Source: Larkinella knui (GTDB lineage: Bacteria > Bacteroidota > Bacteroidia > Cytophagales > Spirosomataceae). From it: a DNA stretch of 64,000 nucleotides. Location: positions 682,001-746,000 of the forward strand of contig NZ_RQJP01000002.1 in the NCBI RefSeq assembly GCF_003858645.1, read 5' to 3'. A model generated the notes under the pieces. The model made no database searches, was not told where the DNA came from, and was given only the letters and a program-made list of their open reading frames with translations. Position 1 is the stretch's first letter; each line of letters opens with the position of its first letter. Below are positions 47,042-56,500 of the stretch, in pieces. Both the position numbers and the translations under genes were made by a program.

Positions 47042-48399
47042 GGGAGTGTTCAATAAACTGTGTCAGGTTTGGGAGCTTTAATCAAAACCATCCGGTGGGA
47101 TTCGATCTCCGAAGTTAATCACCAATTGGGATAAAATAGCCTTCCAATTGAAGACGGTTTTCTGCCAGACATTTTCCATGTTTCGGATGGTCAGAAAGGC
47201 CAACTTTAACAAGGCATTATCGGAAGCGAAGGCGCCTTTTGTTTTGGTAATTTTTCGAATCTGGCGGTGATAAGCCTCAATGGTATTGCGGGGCCGCCCG
47301 AGCGGTGGTGTAAACGATCTGGCGGATTTCGGCCGGGTCGTCAAAATAGACTGCTAAACGCTCCCATTGCTGCAACCAGGGCTGAACGGCTTTGGGATAG
47401 ATGCCACCCCATTTTTCCTGCAATAGCAGTAGGTTTTCCTCCGCCATCGCCCGATCATCGGCCTGATAAACCGATTTCAAATCCTGAACGAACGGTTTTA
47501 AATGCTTATCGGAAATAAAGCGCAGACTAGTTCGGATCTGATGCACAATGCAAAGCTGGACCTGGGTGGCCGGGAAAGTAGCTTCAATGGCCTCTGGAAA
47601 GCCTTTCAGCCCATCCACGCAGGCAATGAAGACATCTGACACACCACGCTGACGAAAGTCCGTTAGGACCGAAAGCCAGAATTTGGCCCCTTCACTTTCC
47701 GTCAGGTAAATACCTAAGACTTCTTTCTTCCCTTTCAAACTCAAGCCTATGACGCTGTAAAGCACACGGGACACAACTTTGCCTTCTTGCCGGATTTTAT
47801 AGTACATCGCATCCAGCCACAAAACAGCATAAACACTTTCCAGCGGACGGCTTTGCCATTCGCTTAGCAACGGAATGACCTTATCAGGTATGCTGGAGAT
47901 CTCCCCAGCCGACAGACTATAGCCGTAAATCTCCTGTAAATGCTCATTGATGGCCGAGTAGCTCATCCCCCGGCCGTACATAGAAATGATCTACTGCCGC
48001 TTCGGCGGTCCGATCAAGCTGCTCGGTCAGAACAACCTGGCGTTTAGGAACGGCTAAGGGCTCAAATTCGCTGTTACGATCGCGTGGGGTATCAAGGACA
48101 AACTCTCCAGCGCTACTTTTGACGCGTTTGCTGCTTTTTCCGTTGCGCCGATTAGGCACTCCGGCGGCTTGGCCTTCTTGTAAGTGCAAGTCCATTTCCC
48201 CTTACAGGGCCGTTTCCAGAAAATGTTTCAGTAAGGGAGCGAAAACGTCATTTTCACCGGTGAGTGCCTTGCCTGCGTAGAGGTCTTTTATGGCTTGTGC
48301 CTTAAATGGTCGAAATCGAATTGCTCTGCCATGATACAACTGAGTTGGAGTTAAGTTACTAGTTTCTACTAACTCTGACACAGTTTAATGAACAGTCTC
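47042..48399. mobile_element. Decayed IS256-family insertion sequence
   Basis: Near-inverted ends gtgttcaataaactgtgtcag (left, 47046-47066, first base trimmed) and its imperfect complement ctgacacagtttaatgaac (right, 48375-48393, with gtctc after it) bound a transposase pseudogene. The element is about 1.36 kb, normal for the IS256 family. No 8-bp target duplication is visible, so the flanks have probably rearranged. The right end supplies the stop codon of the small minus-strand gene next to it. Confidence 0.75.
47078..48332 (-). pseudogene. IS256-family transposase, frameshifted
   Basis: The start is ATG 48330-48332 (MAEQFDFDHLRHK). A first frameshift follows within 15 codons, leading to AIKDLYAGKALTGENDVFAP then LLKHFLETAL*GEMDLHLQE, where a TAA replaces a Glu codon. 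Another shift near 47960-47980 joins DHFYVRPGDELL to MYGRGMSYSAINEHLQEIYG. The catalytic core includes VLWLDAMYYKIRQEG (first Asp), FIACVDGLKGFPEAIEATFP (second Asp) and LCIVHQIRTSLRFI. A third shift near 47290 leads to RNTIEAYHRQIRKITKTKGA. With at least three frameshifts and one stop, it cannot make an active transposase. Confidence 0.88.
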
Positions 48400-48612
48400 T
48401 CTCTTTTTTAATGCAAACTCAAAAGGCCAAATCAATACTACAAGCTCTAGCAGCGGCAATGCAAGGAGCATAAATATTGCTAATAAAAGTCCCTCAGAAT
48501 TTGTTTGTTGACTCCACTTCCATCGCGATCCATCTTCGATAAATAGATAACTATAAATACATATCCACTTAAGGGAAATATAGCCTGAGAACTTAGAAAA
48601 AGCCTTTACCAT
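48385..48612 (-). CDS. Small membrane protein, C-terminus cut by IS256
   Basis: The 75-residue protein has one clear membrane helix (LLLAIFMLLALPLLELVVLI) and a hydrophobic N-terminal segment. Its last codons (ETVH and the stop) lie in the inverted repeat of the IS256 element, so the original C-terminus is probably lost. No family is recognised. Confidence 0.45.
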   Translation of the reverse strand: MVKAFSKFSGYISLKWICIYSYLFIEDGSRWKWSQQTNSEGLLLAIFMLLALPLLELVVLIWPFEFALKKRETVH

Positions 48613-48641
48613 CTTCTCCGCTTTTGTTTTATAAGTAAAGG

Positions 48642-49055
48642 TTATGTTAGCTTGTTTTCTTTTCGAGTAATTATTTCACCAATTGACTGCTTCAACCAAT
48701 CCGAGTCTGCTCGATTAATCAACTTGATGTTTATCAAACTAATCTTGGTATTGCAGGCAAGTGCGTAACGAACCTCTTCATCTGGATCATTAGCCAGAAT
48801 TTCAATGATAAACGGACTGATCTTTCGCTTTCTGGCTACTTTACTTCTAACATCTGAATTCGGATCAGAGGCTAGTTCTTCGAGAATCTCTAAAGGTACG
48901 GTCTTATTGTGAATCACCCACGTTTTGTAATCGGGGTATAGCTCGATCACTTCTTTCCAAGTTTGAAGCGATGCTTCTTCATGAGCAGCCCTAGTATATT
49001 CTTCGATAATCTCACTGTTTCTAAGACGAATAAATTCTCTAGCAGAATCAATCAT
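48642..49055 (-). CDS. HEAT/LRV-repeat protein
   Basis: The 137-residue protein has helical repeats of about 24 residues: VPLEILEELASDPNSDVRSK, then ISPFIIEILANDPDEEVRYA and a partial third (ISLINIKLINRADSDWLKQS). The pattern L..LA.DP...VR..VA matches HEAT/leucine-rich-variant repeats, which bind other proteins. No signal peptide. It may be a stand-alone adaptor or immunity-type protein; its partner is not known. The 303-bp gap upstream (49056-49358) holds no supported gene. Confidence 0.7.
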   Translation of the reverse strand: MIDSAREFIRLRNSEIIEEYTRAAHEEASLQTWKEVIELYPDYKTWVIHNKTVPLEILEELASDPNSDVRSKVARKRKISPFIIEILANDPDEEVRYALACNTKISLINIKLINRADSDWLKQSIGEIITRKENKLT

Positions 49056-49358
49056 TTCGCTGTTGTATAATCAAATGCTATGTTGCCCAAATTACCAAAA
49101 AAGTTATTGGTATTCACATGAGTCCATAAAACGTGGAGTTTGTTGATAGTCGGCATATTTACTAAACAGTAAAGATGTGATAATCAATCCTGTAAAATAA
49201 CCCGTTCCACTAATCAACGTCTGGAAGCGAGTCTCGTTTACAGAGTTATGAAACATCAGTTTTCTGACCTTCCTTCCAGTTGCCAGCTTATCCATTTTCA
49301 GAAAGGACTTTTTGCCAATCAGCTACCGAAGTTAACACCGGGTGGATGCCAGGTAAAT
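49056..49358. other. Gap without a supported gene
   Basis: A 63-codon minus-strand frame (49104-49295) has no recognisable features and is not called. I see no hairpin or promoter of note. Confidence 0.4.
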
Positions 49359-49670
49359 TTAACTTCGTTCCATGATCGCCCGAATTTGCTTGTAGTTCTC
49401 ATTCTCCGTATCGCCCCCGGCCAGATCAAGCAGTAGCGTCAGCACTTGTTTATAATCCCGCCGGTGGAGGGCCACAAAGGAGATACCGACTTCAATGCCC
49501 TGCCGTTGCTCTCCGTCCAGATTCGGCAGGATGGGCTTCTGATCAAGATACAAATAGGTCGACTGTTGCCGGATCAGTTCTTTGATTAGTTCGACCTTCA
49601 GTCCCTTGATGTTGAAGCGCTGCATTTGTCTGGTGTCCAGAGCCTGAAAGTTTGACGCTTTGATGATCAT
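49359..49670 (-). CDS. Hypothetical protein following umuC
   Basis: The 103-residue cytoplasmic protein starts 18 bp after the umuC stop and is probably co-transcribed with umuDC. It contains FNIKGLKVELIKELIRQQST and ALHRRDYKQVLTLLLDLAGG and ends in a charged helix. No family is recognised. Position suggests a third member of the SOS-type operon. Confidence 0.6.
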   Translation of the reverse strand: MIIKASNFQALDTRQMQRFNIKGLKVELIKELIRQQSTYLYLDQKPILPNLDGEQRQGIEVGISFVALHRRDYKQVLTLLLDLAGGDTENENYKQIRAIMERS

Positions 49671-49688
49671 GGTTTCGATGAGGAATAT

Positions 49689-50972
49689 TTACGCTGCTTT
49701 GAGAATTTCTTTCCAGCTGGTTGTTGGCGCTTCGGATGGATACTGCTGCCGGGTGAGCCAGTCCGGTGGCGGCTCGTTAATAGGCATGCGGTCAGCGTAA
49801 AACACCAGGTCCCGCCCATACTTGAGCCTGATCCGGTCGAACACCTTTTCCAACCTACTTCGGCGGGGATCGGGCGACTCCACGAATAGTTTCAACTGTT
49901 GACTCGTATCCGGGCTCAGTCCCGAGAGCATCACCCCGACCTTATGATAATCGTACCCGGGCGTGTATAAGTGGCTTAGTACACTGGCGGCACACCGAAA
50001 TAGCACCTCGTTTTCATTCGTCGCAAAGGGTAAGCTAAATGTCAAACTATTGCTGTATTGGGGCTTGTGTTTGGCATAGCGATTGGTGTTGATGAACACC
50101 GTCATCAGGGCGGCTTTGGAATGCTGGTGCCGGAGTTTCTCCCCGGCCTTCGTGATATGCCGCTTCAGGGCTTTGGTCATTGTTTCCAGATCGGTGACGA
50201 TCCGCCCGAAGCTGGGAGCTACCATGATTGCTTTTTTGGGTTTGATCTCCAGTTGCAGCGGACGGCAGACTTCCCCGCGTAATTCGTAGGCCAGCCGCAG
50301 GCCCTGAACCGTCAGGTTCTTTTGAATCCAGCCGTCAGGAAGTTGGGTAAACTGCAAGGCGTTTTCAACGCCAATGCCATGGAGTTTCTTTTCCCCACTG
50401 TACCCAATGCCCCACAGATCGCCGACTTTCATTTTTTTCAGCACCTCATGAGTCTGCTCCGGCTCACCGAAGGCAAACACCCCGTCATGTTCTTCCCTGC
50501 GCTTGGCCACGTAGGTGGCGGTTTTGGCTAATGACTTGGTGAGGGCAATGCCGACCGATACGGGAAGCCGCAGCCAACGGAAGATAATGTTCTTGACCTT
50601 GCGGGCGAGGGCAATCACTTCCCGCAGCGTGCCTTTGAACTCGGCAAAAGCCTCATCGATGCTGTAGAGTTCCACGGCGGAAAAGAACCGGCGCAGGATG
50701 TTCATCACCCGCGTTGAAAAATCACCGTATAGTTGATACTTGCTGGAAAAAACAATCAGCTTGCCGGCAGTCACCAGGTGCTTGATTTCGTGGAAGACGG
50801 CCCCCATCGGAATGCCCATTGCCTTGGCGGCTACACTGCGGGAAATGACATTGCCATCGTTGTTGGAAAGGACCGCAACGGCTTTATCTTTCAGTGCCGG
50901 ATTGACCGATACGTGGCAGCTGGGATAGAAGTTGTTGACATCCACATGCACTTTCCAGATTTCCTCGGTCAT
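49689..50972 (-). CDS. umuC: Y-family (UmuC-like) translesion DNA polymerase
   Basis: This 427-residue error-prone polymerase copies past damaged bases. The palm contains VHVDVNNFYPSCHVSVNP (first metal-binding Asp), then the steric-gate region, and YSIDEAFAEF (catalytic Asp-Glu). GDLWGIGYSGEKKLHGIG is the helix-hairpin-helix, and the little-finger domain occupies about 230-345. The C-terminal tail (DRIRLKYGRDLVFYADRM) is the UmuC/DUF4113-like end. It overlaps the umuD-like gene by four bases (ATGA), so the pair is coupled, as in known umuDC operons. Confidence 0.93.
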   Translation of the reverse strand: MTEEIWKVHVDVNNFYPSCHVSVNPALKDKAVAVLSNNDGNVISRSVAAKAMGIPMGAVFHEIKHLVTAGKLIVFSSKYQLYGDFSTRVMNILRRFFSAVELYSIDEAFAEFKGTLREVIALARKVKNIIFRWLRLPVSVGIALTKSLAKTATYVAKRREEHDGVFAFGEPEQTHEVLKKMKVGDLWGIGYSGEKKLHGIGVENALQFTQLPDGWIQKNLTVQGLRLAYELRGEVCRPLQLEIKPKKAIMVAPSFGRIVTDLETMTKALKRHITKAGEKLRHQHSKAALMTVFINTNRYAKHKPQYSNSLTFSLPFATNENEVLFRCAASVLSHLYTPGYDYHKVGVMLSGLSPDTSQQLKLFVESPDPRRSRLEKVFDRIRLKYGRDLVFYADRMPINEPPPDWLTRQQYPSEAPTTSWKEILKAA

Positions 50973-51433
50973 AGCTCGTCCTGAGTAGGCTGGTAAGGAG
51001 GGAAAAATACAAAGGTTACCACGCCGACAAACTGAAAATCGCCGCCTTCATGGCAGTAAATCGGTGGATAATCGGGGTGTGAAGCGTGCAGCACAGACAT
51101 TTGATCCAGCATTTGAATGCGCCGGATGCGGTATCCACCTTCGGCCCACGCCATAATCAGGGTACCGGATAACACCTCCTGGCTGGCATCGACAATCAAC
51201 CGGTCGCCCGCCCGGATACGGTCACCCTCCATGCTGTCCGTGGTCATTTGGGCATAATAGGTCGCATCCCGGTTGGTGACGACGAGCTCGTTTAAATCAC
51301 AGGCTCGTTTAAAATCCTGGTTGGCGGGGGAGGCAAAGCCGGTGGTGGGTTGAAAGCCCAGGAATTGCTCGTCCCAAGCCCGGGAATCGAGCAGAATGAT
51401 TTCATCAGGTAGGAGTAGATCATCGACAATCAT
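50969..51433 (-). CDS. umuD: UmuD/LexA-like S24 peptidase-fold protein with altered catalytic Lys
   Basis: The 154-residue protein belongs to the S24 family (LexA, UmuD). TGFASPANQDFKRACDLNEL is the cleavage-site region and first strands. TTDSMEGDRIRAGDRLIVDA has the catalytic Ser in the usual SM context. The catalytic Lys should lie in the EFTVKxL-like strand; here it reads GYRIRRIQ, with Arg encoded at 51122-51124. Self-cleavage may therefore be weak or lost. The start is ATG 51433; an open frame to TTG 51457 includes the operator and is unlikely. It lacks a LexA-type DNA-binding domain and is coupled to umuC. Confidence 0.85.
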   Translation of the reverse strand: MIVDDLLLPDEIILLDSRAWDEQFLGFQPTTGFASPANQDFKRACDLNELVVTNRDATYYAQMTTDSMEGDRIRAGDRLIVDASQEVLSGTLIMAWAEGGYRIRRIQMLDQMSVLHASHPDYPPIYCHEGGDFQFVGVVTFVFFPPYQPTQDEL

Positions 51434-51460
51434 GTTAACATGTTGCTCATGTTGCAACTA
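51431..51460 (-). promoter_or_regulatory. Operator palindromes at the umuDC promoter
   Basis: A perfect 12-bp palindrome catgttaacatg (51431-51442) overlaps the start codon, the 8-mer catgttgc occurs twice (51439-51446 and 51448-51455), and gttgcaac (51451-51458) is palindromic. Just upstream on the minus strand, TTG-N21-TATAGTTG approximates the Bacteroidota promoter with one mismatch. The cluster fits a repressor-binding site for damage-inducible control; the repressor is unknown. Confidence 0.5.
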
Positions 51461-51548
51461 TAACACAATTTATCAATTCATGTCAACTAATATAACATAA
51501 ATATATTATAAACCTGAGATAACGGTATGATAGCAGCTTGATTTATGC

Positions 51549-51620
51549 TATCTTTGGGGGCACAATCTAAGTTAACAGAAAGTAGGATCACCCCAGTTTC
51601 GTTTGGAACTGGGGTATTTT
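51549..51620 (+). ncRNA. Possible short leader RNA with a terminator hairpin
   Basis: TATCTTTG (51549-51556) matches the Bacteroidota -7 element. A strong hairpin follows: accccagtt (51590-51598) and aactggggt (51607-51615) pair perfectly around an 8-base loop, followed by attttgtt. Transcription would start near 51563 and could end near 51622, giving an RNA of about 60 nt or an attenuated leader for the gene at 51646. No TTG at the -33 position is seen, so the promoter part is uncertain. Confidence 0.4.
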
Positions 51621-51645
51621 GTTCAACGGCTTTACGCAACATTCT

Positions 51646-51864
51646 ATGCTGATTATTTCGGGCGAACACCTGGCCGCGATGATCCCTGGCCATTCTTTCA
51701 CGGTGGTGGCCAATACCGCCATGAGTGGCAATGAAGCGTTGCTCTTCTGTCAAAAGCTGAATGTATCGGGGTCGGTTGCCCAGTTGCTTGCCGATGCTGA
51801 CATTCGGGATCAGGTGTTTCGGGGTTTGCGTATTGCTATTCCGGAACAGGCACCAAGTGTGTAA
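51646..51864 (+). CDS. Small hypothetical protein behind the leader hairpin
   Basis: The 72-residue protein from ATG 51646 (MLIISGEHLAAMIPGHSFTV) ends in IRDQVFRGLRIAIPEQAPSV. It is alanine/leucine-rich with a predicted central helix (NEALLFCQKLNVSGSVAQLL). A hairpin with a T-run lies 30 bp upstream. No family is recognised. It lies on the opposite strand from umuDC. Confidence 0.5.
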   Translation: MLIISGEHLAAMIPGHSFTVVANTAMSGNEALLFCQKLNVSGSVAQLLADADIRDQVFRGLRIAIPEQAPSV

Positions 51865-51908
51865 TACGTGTAGTGGAGAGTGTCAATCTTTATACGACTT
51901 AAAATCCG

Positions 51909-52226
51909 ATGGCAAAAGGCGTTTCCCCTGGGCAGCATTTCTTTATAAGAACCGCTGATGGAATAACTGCAATGGCCGTCGTGGAAAAGTGGGAAGCCTC
52001 AGGCCGGGTACTGGTACTACACGAAGGAAATCAAGGGGAGCACACCGTTTCCGATTACCTAACCGGTATGCAGTGCAGCCACCATAAACACAAGACTACC
52101 GCAAAAAGGCTGGCAGAAGAAACCATGGCAAAAGCCGCTGAGCGAGTCGCATCCGGTGAGTTCAACTGGTCAACCCACGCGGAAATCAACTCACCTGAAT
52201 TTATTGCGGGCTGGAAGGCTGCATAG
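51909..52226 (+). CDS. Hypothetical protein, SH3-like N-terminus and charged helix
   Basis: The 105-residue protein has a beta-rich first half (FFIRTADGITAMAVVEKWEA, SGRVLVLHEGNQGEHTVSDY) and a helical second half (KRLAEETMAKAAERVASGEF). The His-rich stretch CSHHKHK is at about residue 57. No signal peptide or membrane helix. No family is recognised; codon use supports a real gene. Confidence 0.55.
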   Translation: MAKGVSPGQHFFIRTADGITAMAVVEKWEASGRVLVLHEGNQGEHTVSDYLTGMQCSHHKHKTTAKRLAEETMAKAAERVASGEFNWSTHAEINSPEFIAGWKAA

Positions 52227-52410
52227 GATTTGTTAAGCGCTCATGGCAATTTTTTAATGGGGGTTTTACTGGCTTTCCAGCATCGTCAGAGCGACACGGC
52301 GATTGAGCCGACTGCCAAATCAAATACCGGTATGTAAAGGAAGTTTCCGGAAGGGATCGCCCATGTGGGTTGCTGTTTTTATCTTTGCGCAATAGACAAC
52401 CTCAACGACC

Positions 52411-52497
52411 ATGCGTAAGCCCCGGACCGAAATCACTCAGGAAGAATTGGACGAGCAGATCTGGCAGCTCAATGAAGTGTTTCTGTCGGAGAAGTAA
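52411..52497 (+). CDS. 28-residue leader ORF overlapping the next gene
   Basis: ATG 52411 encodes MRKPRTEITQEELDEQIWQL plus eight more residues and stops at TAA 52495-52497, whose last base is the first base of the next start codon (TAATG). TATCTTTG at 52380-52387 matches the -7 element and would start transcription about 17 bases upstream. The overlap suggests translational coupling: a true small protein or a leader peptide. Confidence 0.5.
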   Translation: MRKPRTEITQEELDEQIWQLNEVFLSEK

Positions 52498-52766
52498 TGG
52501 AAGTCTACACCAAAAGCTTTTTGCACCACGAGGTTCTCTGTGAGCTTTCCGTCGAAGTAGCCGAAAATGAATGCCGGGTGCTGGCGTTTGTCAACGGAAT
52601 CCCCGTTTACGATACCAAACAGGTTCAACCTCTTGAACTCGAAGGGGTTCTGCTGACGGCAGAACAGATTACCCGTCAGGAAGCGGAAAAAGCCCAACCG
52701 GTCAGCGATGGCGTGACGTCGGTTGTCAAGATGTTGTTGAGGCTGGGTTACACCAAATCTGTTTAA
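52497..52766 (+). CDS. Small hypothetical protein coupled to a 28-codon ORF
   Basis: The 89-residue protein (MEVYTKSFLHHEVLCELSVE to KMLLRLGYTKSV) is beta-rich in its first half and helical in its second (TAEQITRQEAEKAQPVSDGV). The start codon overlaps the stop of the 28-codon frame. No signal peptide, no recognised family. Downstream to 52942 nothing else is seen. Confidence 0.55.
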   Translation: MEVYTKSFLHHEVLCELSVEVAENECRVLAFVNGIPVYDTKQVQPLELEGVLLTAEQITRQEAEKAQPVSDGVTSVVKMLLRLGYTKSV

Positions 52767-52942
52767 AACCTTTACACTCAAAAAAGCAGAGGATTCGATC
52801 GTTTACAAGGCGAAGGATTTCCCAACTTACCTATAACTATGTGAAATACAAGGCTCAGTAAGTGTATTCAAAAAACCATATATTCATTAATACCTTTGTG
52901 AAATATACACTGAAAATACTCCAAAATAATAGGTACTTGTAG

Positions 52943-53587
52943 TCATATGCCTTGCTCACTTACAAATCGGATGAGTTCAGCCAAATTCTTAATTTTCAAT
53001 TTGTAGTAGATATTTTTTCTATGGGTTTTGACCGTCTCCTCTGAAAGAAAGAGTTGTATAGCAATCTCAGGAGTTGCCAATCCCTGTTTCATTAACACAA
53101 TGATTTCTAGTTCACGTGAAGAGAGTTTAAACTTTTTCACAAAATCATCTCCTTGGTGAAGAGTGGCCGATTTCCCATTCAAAGTTGCATCAAAATAGGC
53201 TATCCCTTTCATCACGTTTTGTAGACAAGCGATCAATTCTTGTTTAGAAGCACTCTTTAGCAAATAACCAGCTACACCTATTTTCTTTAATTCATCTACA
53301 AACTTCCGGTAGCTATACATTGAGATGATTACTACCTGAACCGAAGGAAAATCGCTAGCTACTTGCCGTGCAATGTCTAATCCATTCCGATTCGGTAAAT
53401 TAATGTCTAGCAATACTAAATCAGGGTTTACCAAATGAATAGCCGGAATCACGTCACTGCCAGAATACACCTGTTCAATAACCTTAAAAGGGCTGCCTTC
53501 AAACGTCAGCAACGTGCGCAGACCGTCATTGAAGAGTTGATGATCATCTGCAATTAGAATTGTAGCGATCTTGGCTTCGGAAACCAT
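52943..53587 (-). CDS. NarL/FixJ-family response regulator
   Basis: This 214-residue regulator has an N-terminal receiver domain with the acidic pair (IADDHQ), the phosphoacceptor Asp61 in LVLLDINLPNRNG, and the conserved Lys in YLLKSASKQEL. The C-terminal LuxR-type HTH reads LSSRELEIIVLMKQGLATPE then LSEETVKTHRKNIYYKLKIK. It lies 11 bp behind the sensor kinase gene and is certainly its partner. Target genes are unknown; the neighbouring 57-64 kb cluster is one possibility. Confidence 0.93.
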   Translation of the reverse strand: MVSEAKIATILIADDHQLFNDGLRTLLTFEGSPFKVIEQVYSGSDVIPAIHLVNPDLVLLDINLPNRNGLDIARQVASDFPSVQVVIISMYSYRKFVDELKKIGVAGYLLKSASKQELIACLQNVMKGIAYFDATLNGKSATLHQGDDFVKKFKLSSRELEIIVLMKQGLATPEIAIQLFLSEETVKTHRKNIYYKLKIKNLAELIRFVSEQGI

Positions 53588-53598
53588 AATTTGTGAGT

Positions 53599-56500
53599 TT
53601 AAAGTGGGACTTGCAAGGTAATTGTCGTGCCGCGTTCGCCTGAATCAATTAATAACCTCGAACCCAAATAGGCTACCCTGGAGCGAATATTTCGAAGTCC
53701 GATGCCGGATTGACTCTCTTCCTCAGAAACCATATAGCCCCGTCCATTATCTTCGACTAATAAGGTAACGTATTGTGGGTAAAAAATTAACTGAACAGTT
53801 ATACGACTGGCCTTAGAATGCCTAATGGCATTTTGCATTAACTCAACGGCAATTCTATAAATGGTAAGCTCAGTTTGGTTGTCTAATCGACGTTCCTGCC
53901 CAAAAGTGATAAATTCAAACTCAAGTGCAGAGCCCTCTTCAGCTCGCCGAACAGTTTCTTGTATAATTTCGGATAGTCCTAGTTTGGCAAACTCTGGAGG
54001 CATTAAATTATGAGAGATATGGCGAAGGTCGCGAATGGCTTTTTCCATCATGGTGATAGGCTTGACTAAACCATCAGTGGGTGGATGAATTATTTCAAGT
54101 GTTCCTTTAATAGCCGCTAAAGTGGCTCCTAAATCATCATGTAGATCAGCCGCTAGCCGTTGTCGTTCTTCTTCCTGAGCCTGAAGGACTTTTTTCAACT
54201 CGATCCGTTGCCGACGTAGTTTAAACCGTGTATAATATCGAATGGAAACACCCGTGATCAGAATCAGCCAAAGGACCACTAATAGTCGAAACCAAGATGT
54301 TTGCCACCAAGGTGGATGAATGATAACCAAGACGGATATTCCCTTTTCATTCCATAGTCCGTCATTGTTAGATCCTTTAACTCTAAAAATATAAGTTCCT
54401 GGATCTAGATTGGTATAACTGACATACCGCCGGGCGCCACTAAAAATCCAATCTGAATCAACACCTTCTAACTGATATGCATATCGATTCTTTGGGGTAT
54501 TCGTATAATTTAAGGCGGCAAACTCAAAGGAGAAGAAATTTTCGTTGTAATTTAGATTTATGTATGCTGCCTCCGCTTTACCGGATACATACCTGTCAAA
54601 CAATTTAAATTTAGTGATAACAATAGCTGGTAATTGTCTATTTAACTGAATTTTTTTAGGGTTAAAGGCATTAAAGCCATTAATACCTCCAAAGTACAGG
54701 ACACCGTCTTTGCCCTTGAAACTAGCTCCTGCGTTAAAGTAGCCGCTGGCAAATTGATCACTTTGTAATCCATCACTTATATCAAAATTGATAAATGTAT
54801 AGGCGCTGGGCGAAAATTGTGAAAGTCCTTTATTGGTAGCTAGCCAAAGATCGCCTTCCTGATCTGACTGTATAGCATAAACCGAATTATTTGCCAGCCC
54901 ATCCTGCTCAGTAAAGTTGGTAAATGAGTCTGTTTTTTCATTAAACCTGCAGAGCCCTCCTCCTAATGTACCTACCCACAAAATACCTTTTTCATCGATA
55001 AATAAGCTACGAATAGTGTTCGAACTAATACTATGAGAGTCTGCATTTCGATGTTTATAATGCTTAAACTTACCGGTTTTTCTATTGAAATAATTCAAGC
55101 CATCATAGGTACCGATCCACAGATTATGATAGCTATCTTCACGAATCACATACGCCCAATAATCGCTTAAACTTTCCGCATCATTGGGATCAAGATCATA
55201 ATGAGCGACCACTCCAGTTGCAGTGTTAATACTTTTGAGTCCATTCGTAGTTCCCAACCAAATTAAACCAGCATGATCCTCAAATAAAGTAAAAATGTAA
55301 TCGTTTTCTGACTCGATTACCCCTCCAGTAGCATTAAAATAAGGTTCAAATGCGCCTGTTATTCGATTTAGCTTTAAGAGCAGATTTGCATTTGCAAGCC
55401 ATAAAGTACCCTTTCGGTCCTCCAAAATAGCGGTCACAATGTCATTGGCTAAACTTTTAAGTTTATTAGATTGATACCGGAAGTGGGTAAATTGACCTGT
55501 CTTTTTATCAAGCCGGTCCAGTCCTCCGCCTTCAGTACCTACCCAAACCGTTCCTGCCTTATCTTCGCATAGGGCTCTTATTCCATAAGGTGTCAACGAA
55601 TTAGGGTCATGTGGTAAATGACGATATACAGGAAATGACTGTCTGTTAGGATCAAATTTAGATATTCCCCCGCCAACGGTTCCAATCCAGAGAATATTTG
55701 ATCGATCAATCAGGACTCCCAGAATATTGTTACTGCTTAAACCAGTTGTATTTTCTGGTTCATAAACATAGTGGGTGATCGTTGTTCGATCTTTATTTAG
55801 CTTATTTAATCCACCACCATAGGTACCCACCCAAAGGTTCCCTTGTTGATCTTCGGCAATTGAACCACGTCTGACAGTGTTATTACTTAATGAATTAGGA
55901 TCGTTTGGGTTATGTCTATATTGGCGAATAATGTTATTCTTTCGGTCATAACTAATGAGTCCTTTGTTATCTGTGCCAAACCAGAGAATGCCTGCATGAT
56001 CTTCATAAATACCGTTTAAATCTAAATCCCGGAAAAGATTTTGATCCTTGTGAAGGAGGGGATTATAGATAAATTTAACCTGAGAAGGTTGCTTTCCCTT
56101 AGCTGGAATTAACCAAGCTTGATGTAGCCCTTTTTCGGTCGCAATCCAATATATCTTGGATCGATCCTGATAAATCATATAGATTCCCTGATTAATTCTG
56201 GAATTAGGTGGATTATACGACGTTTGATGAAATTGTCCAGTCGTCTTATCCAATCGTAGAATCTCGCTTATTCTACCTGTCCCCACCCAAAGCATGTTTT
56301 CATCATCTTCATTAAATGCAAAAACAACTCCATCGGGTAAGGCAAAATGGTTGGATCGATTAGGTAAGTAGCGGGTAAATTTTTCCGTCGTGGGATCGAA
56401 TTTGCAGATCCCTTCGCCTACCAAGCCAATCCAGATCATTCCTTGTTTATCCTCCCAGAGCATTAAGCAGGTATTCTGACTTAAAGAAGTCGTATCTGAC

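Noticed and set aside
49104-49295. 63-codon minus-strand frame
   Set aside because: No domain, no upstream signal, and no coupling with neighbours.
51487-51753. 88-codon minus-strand frame upstream of umuDC
   Set aside because: It covers the divergent control region and hairpin and overlaps the better-supported plus-strand small gene.
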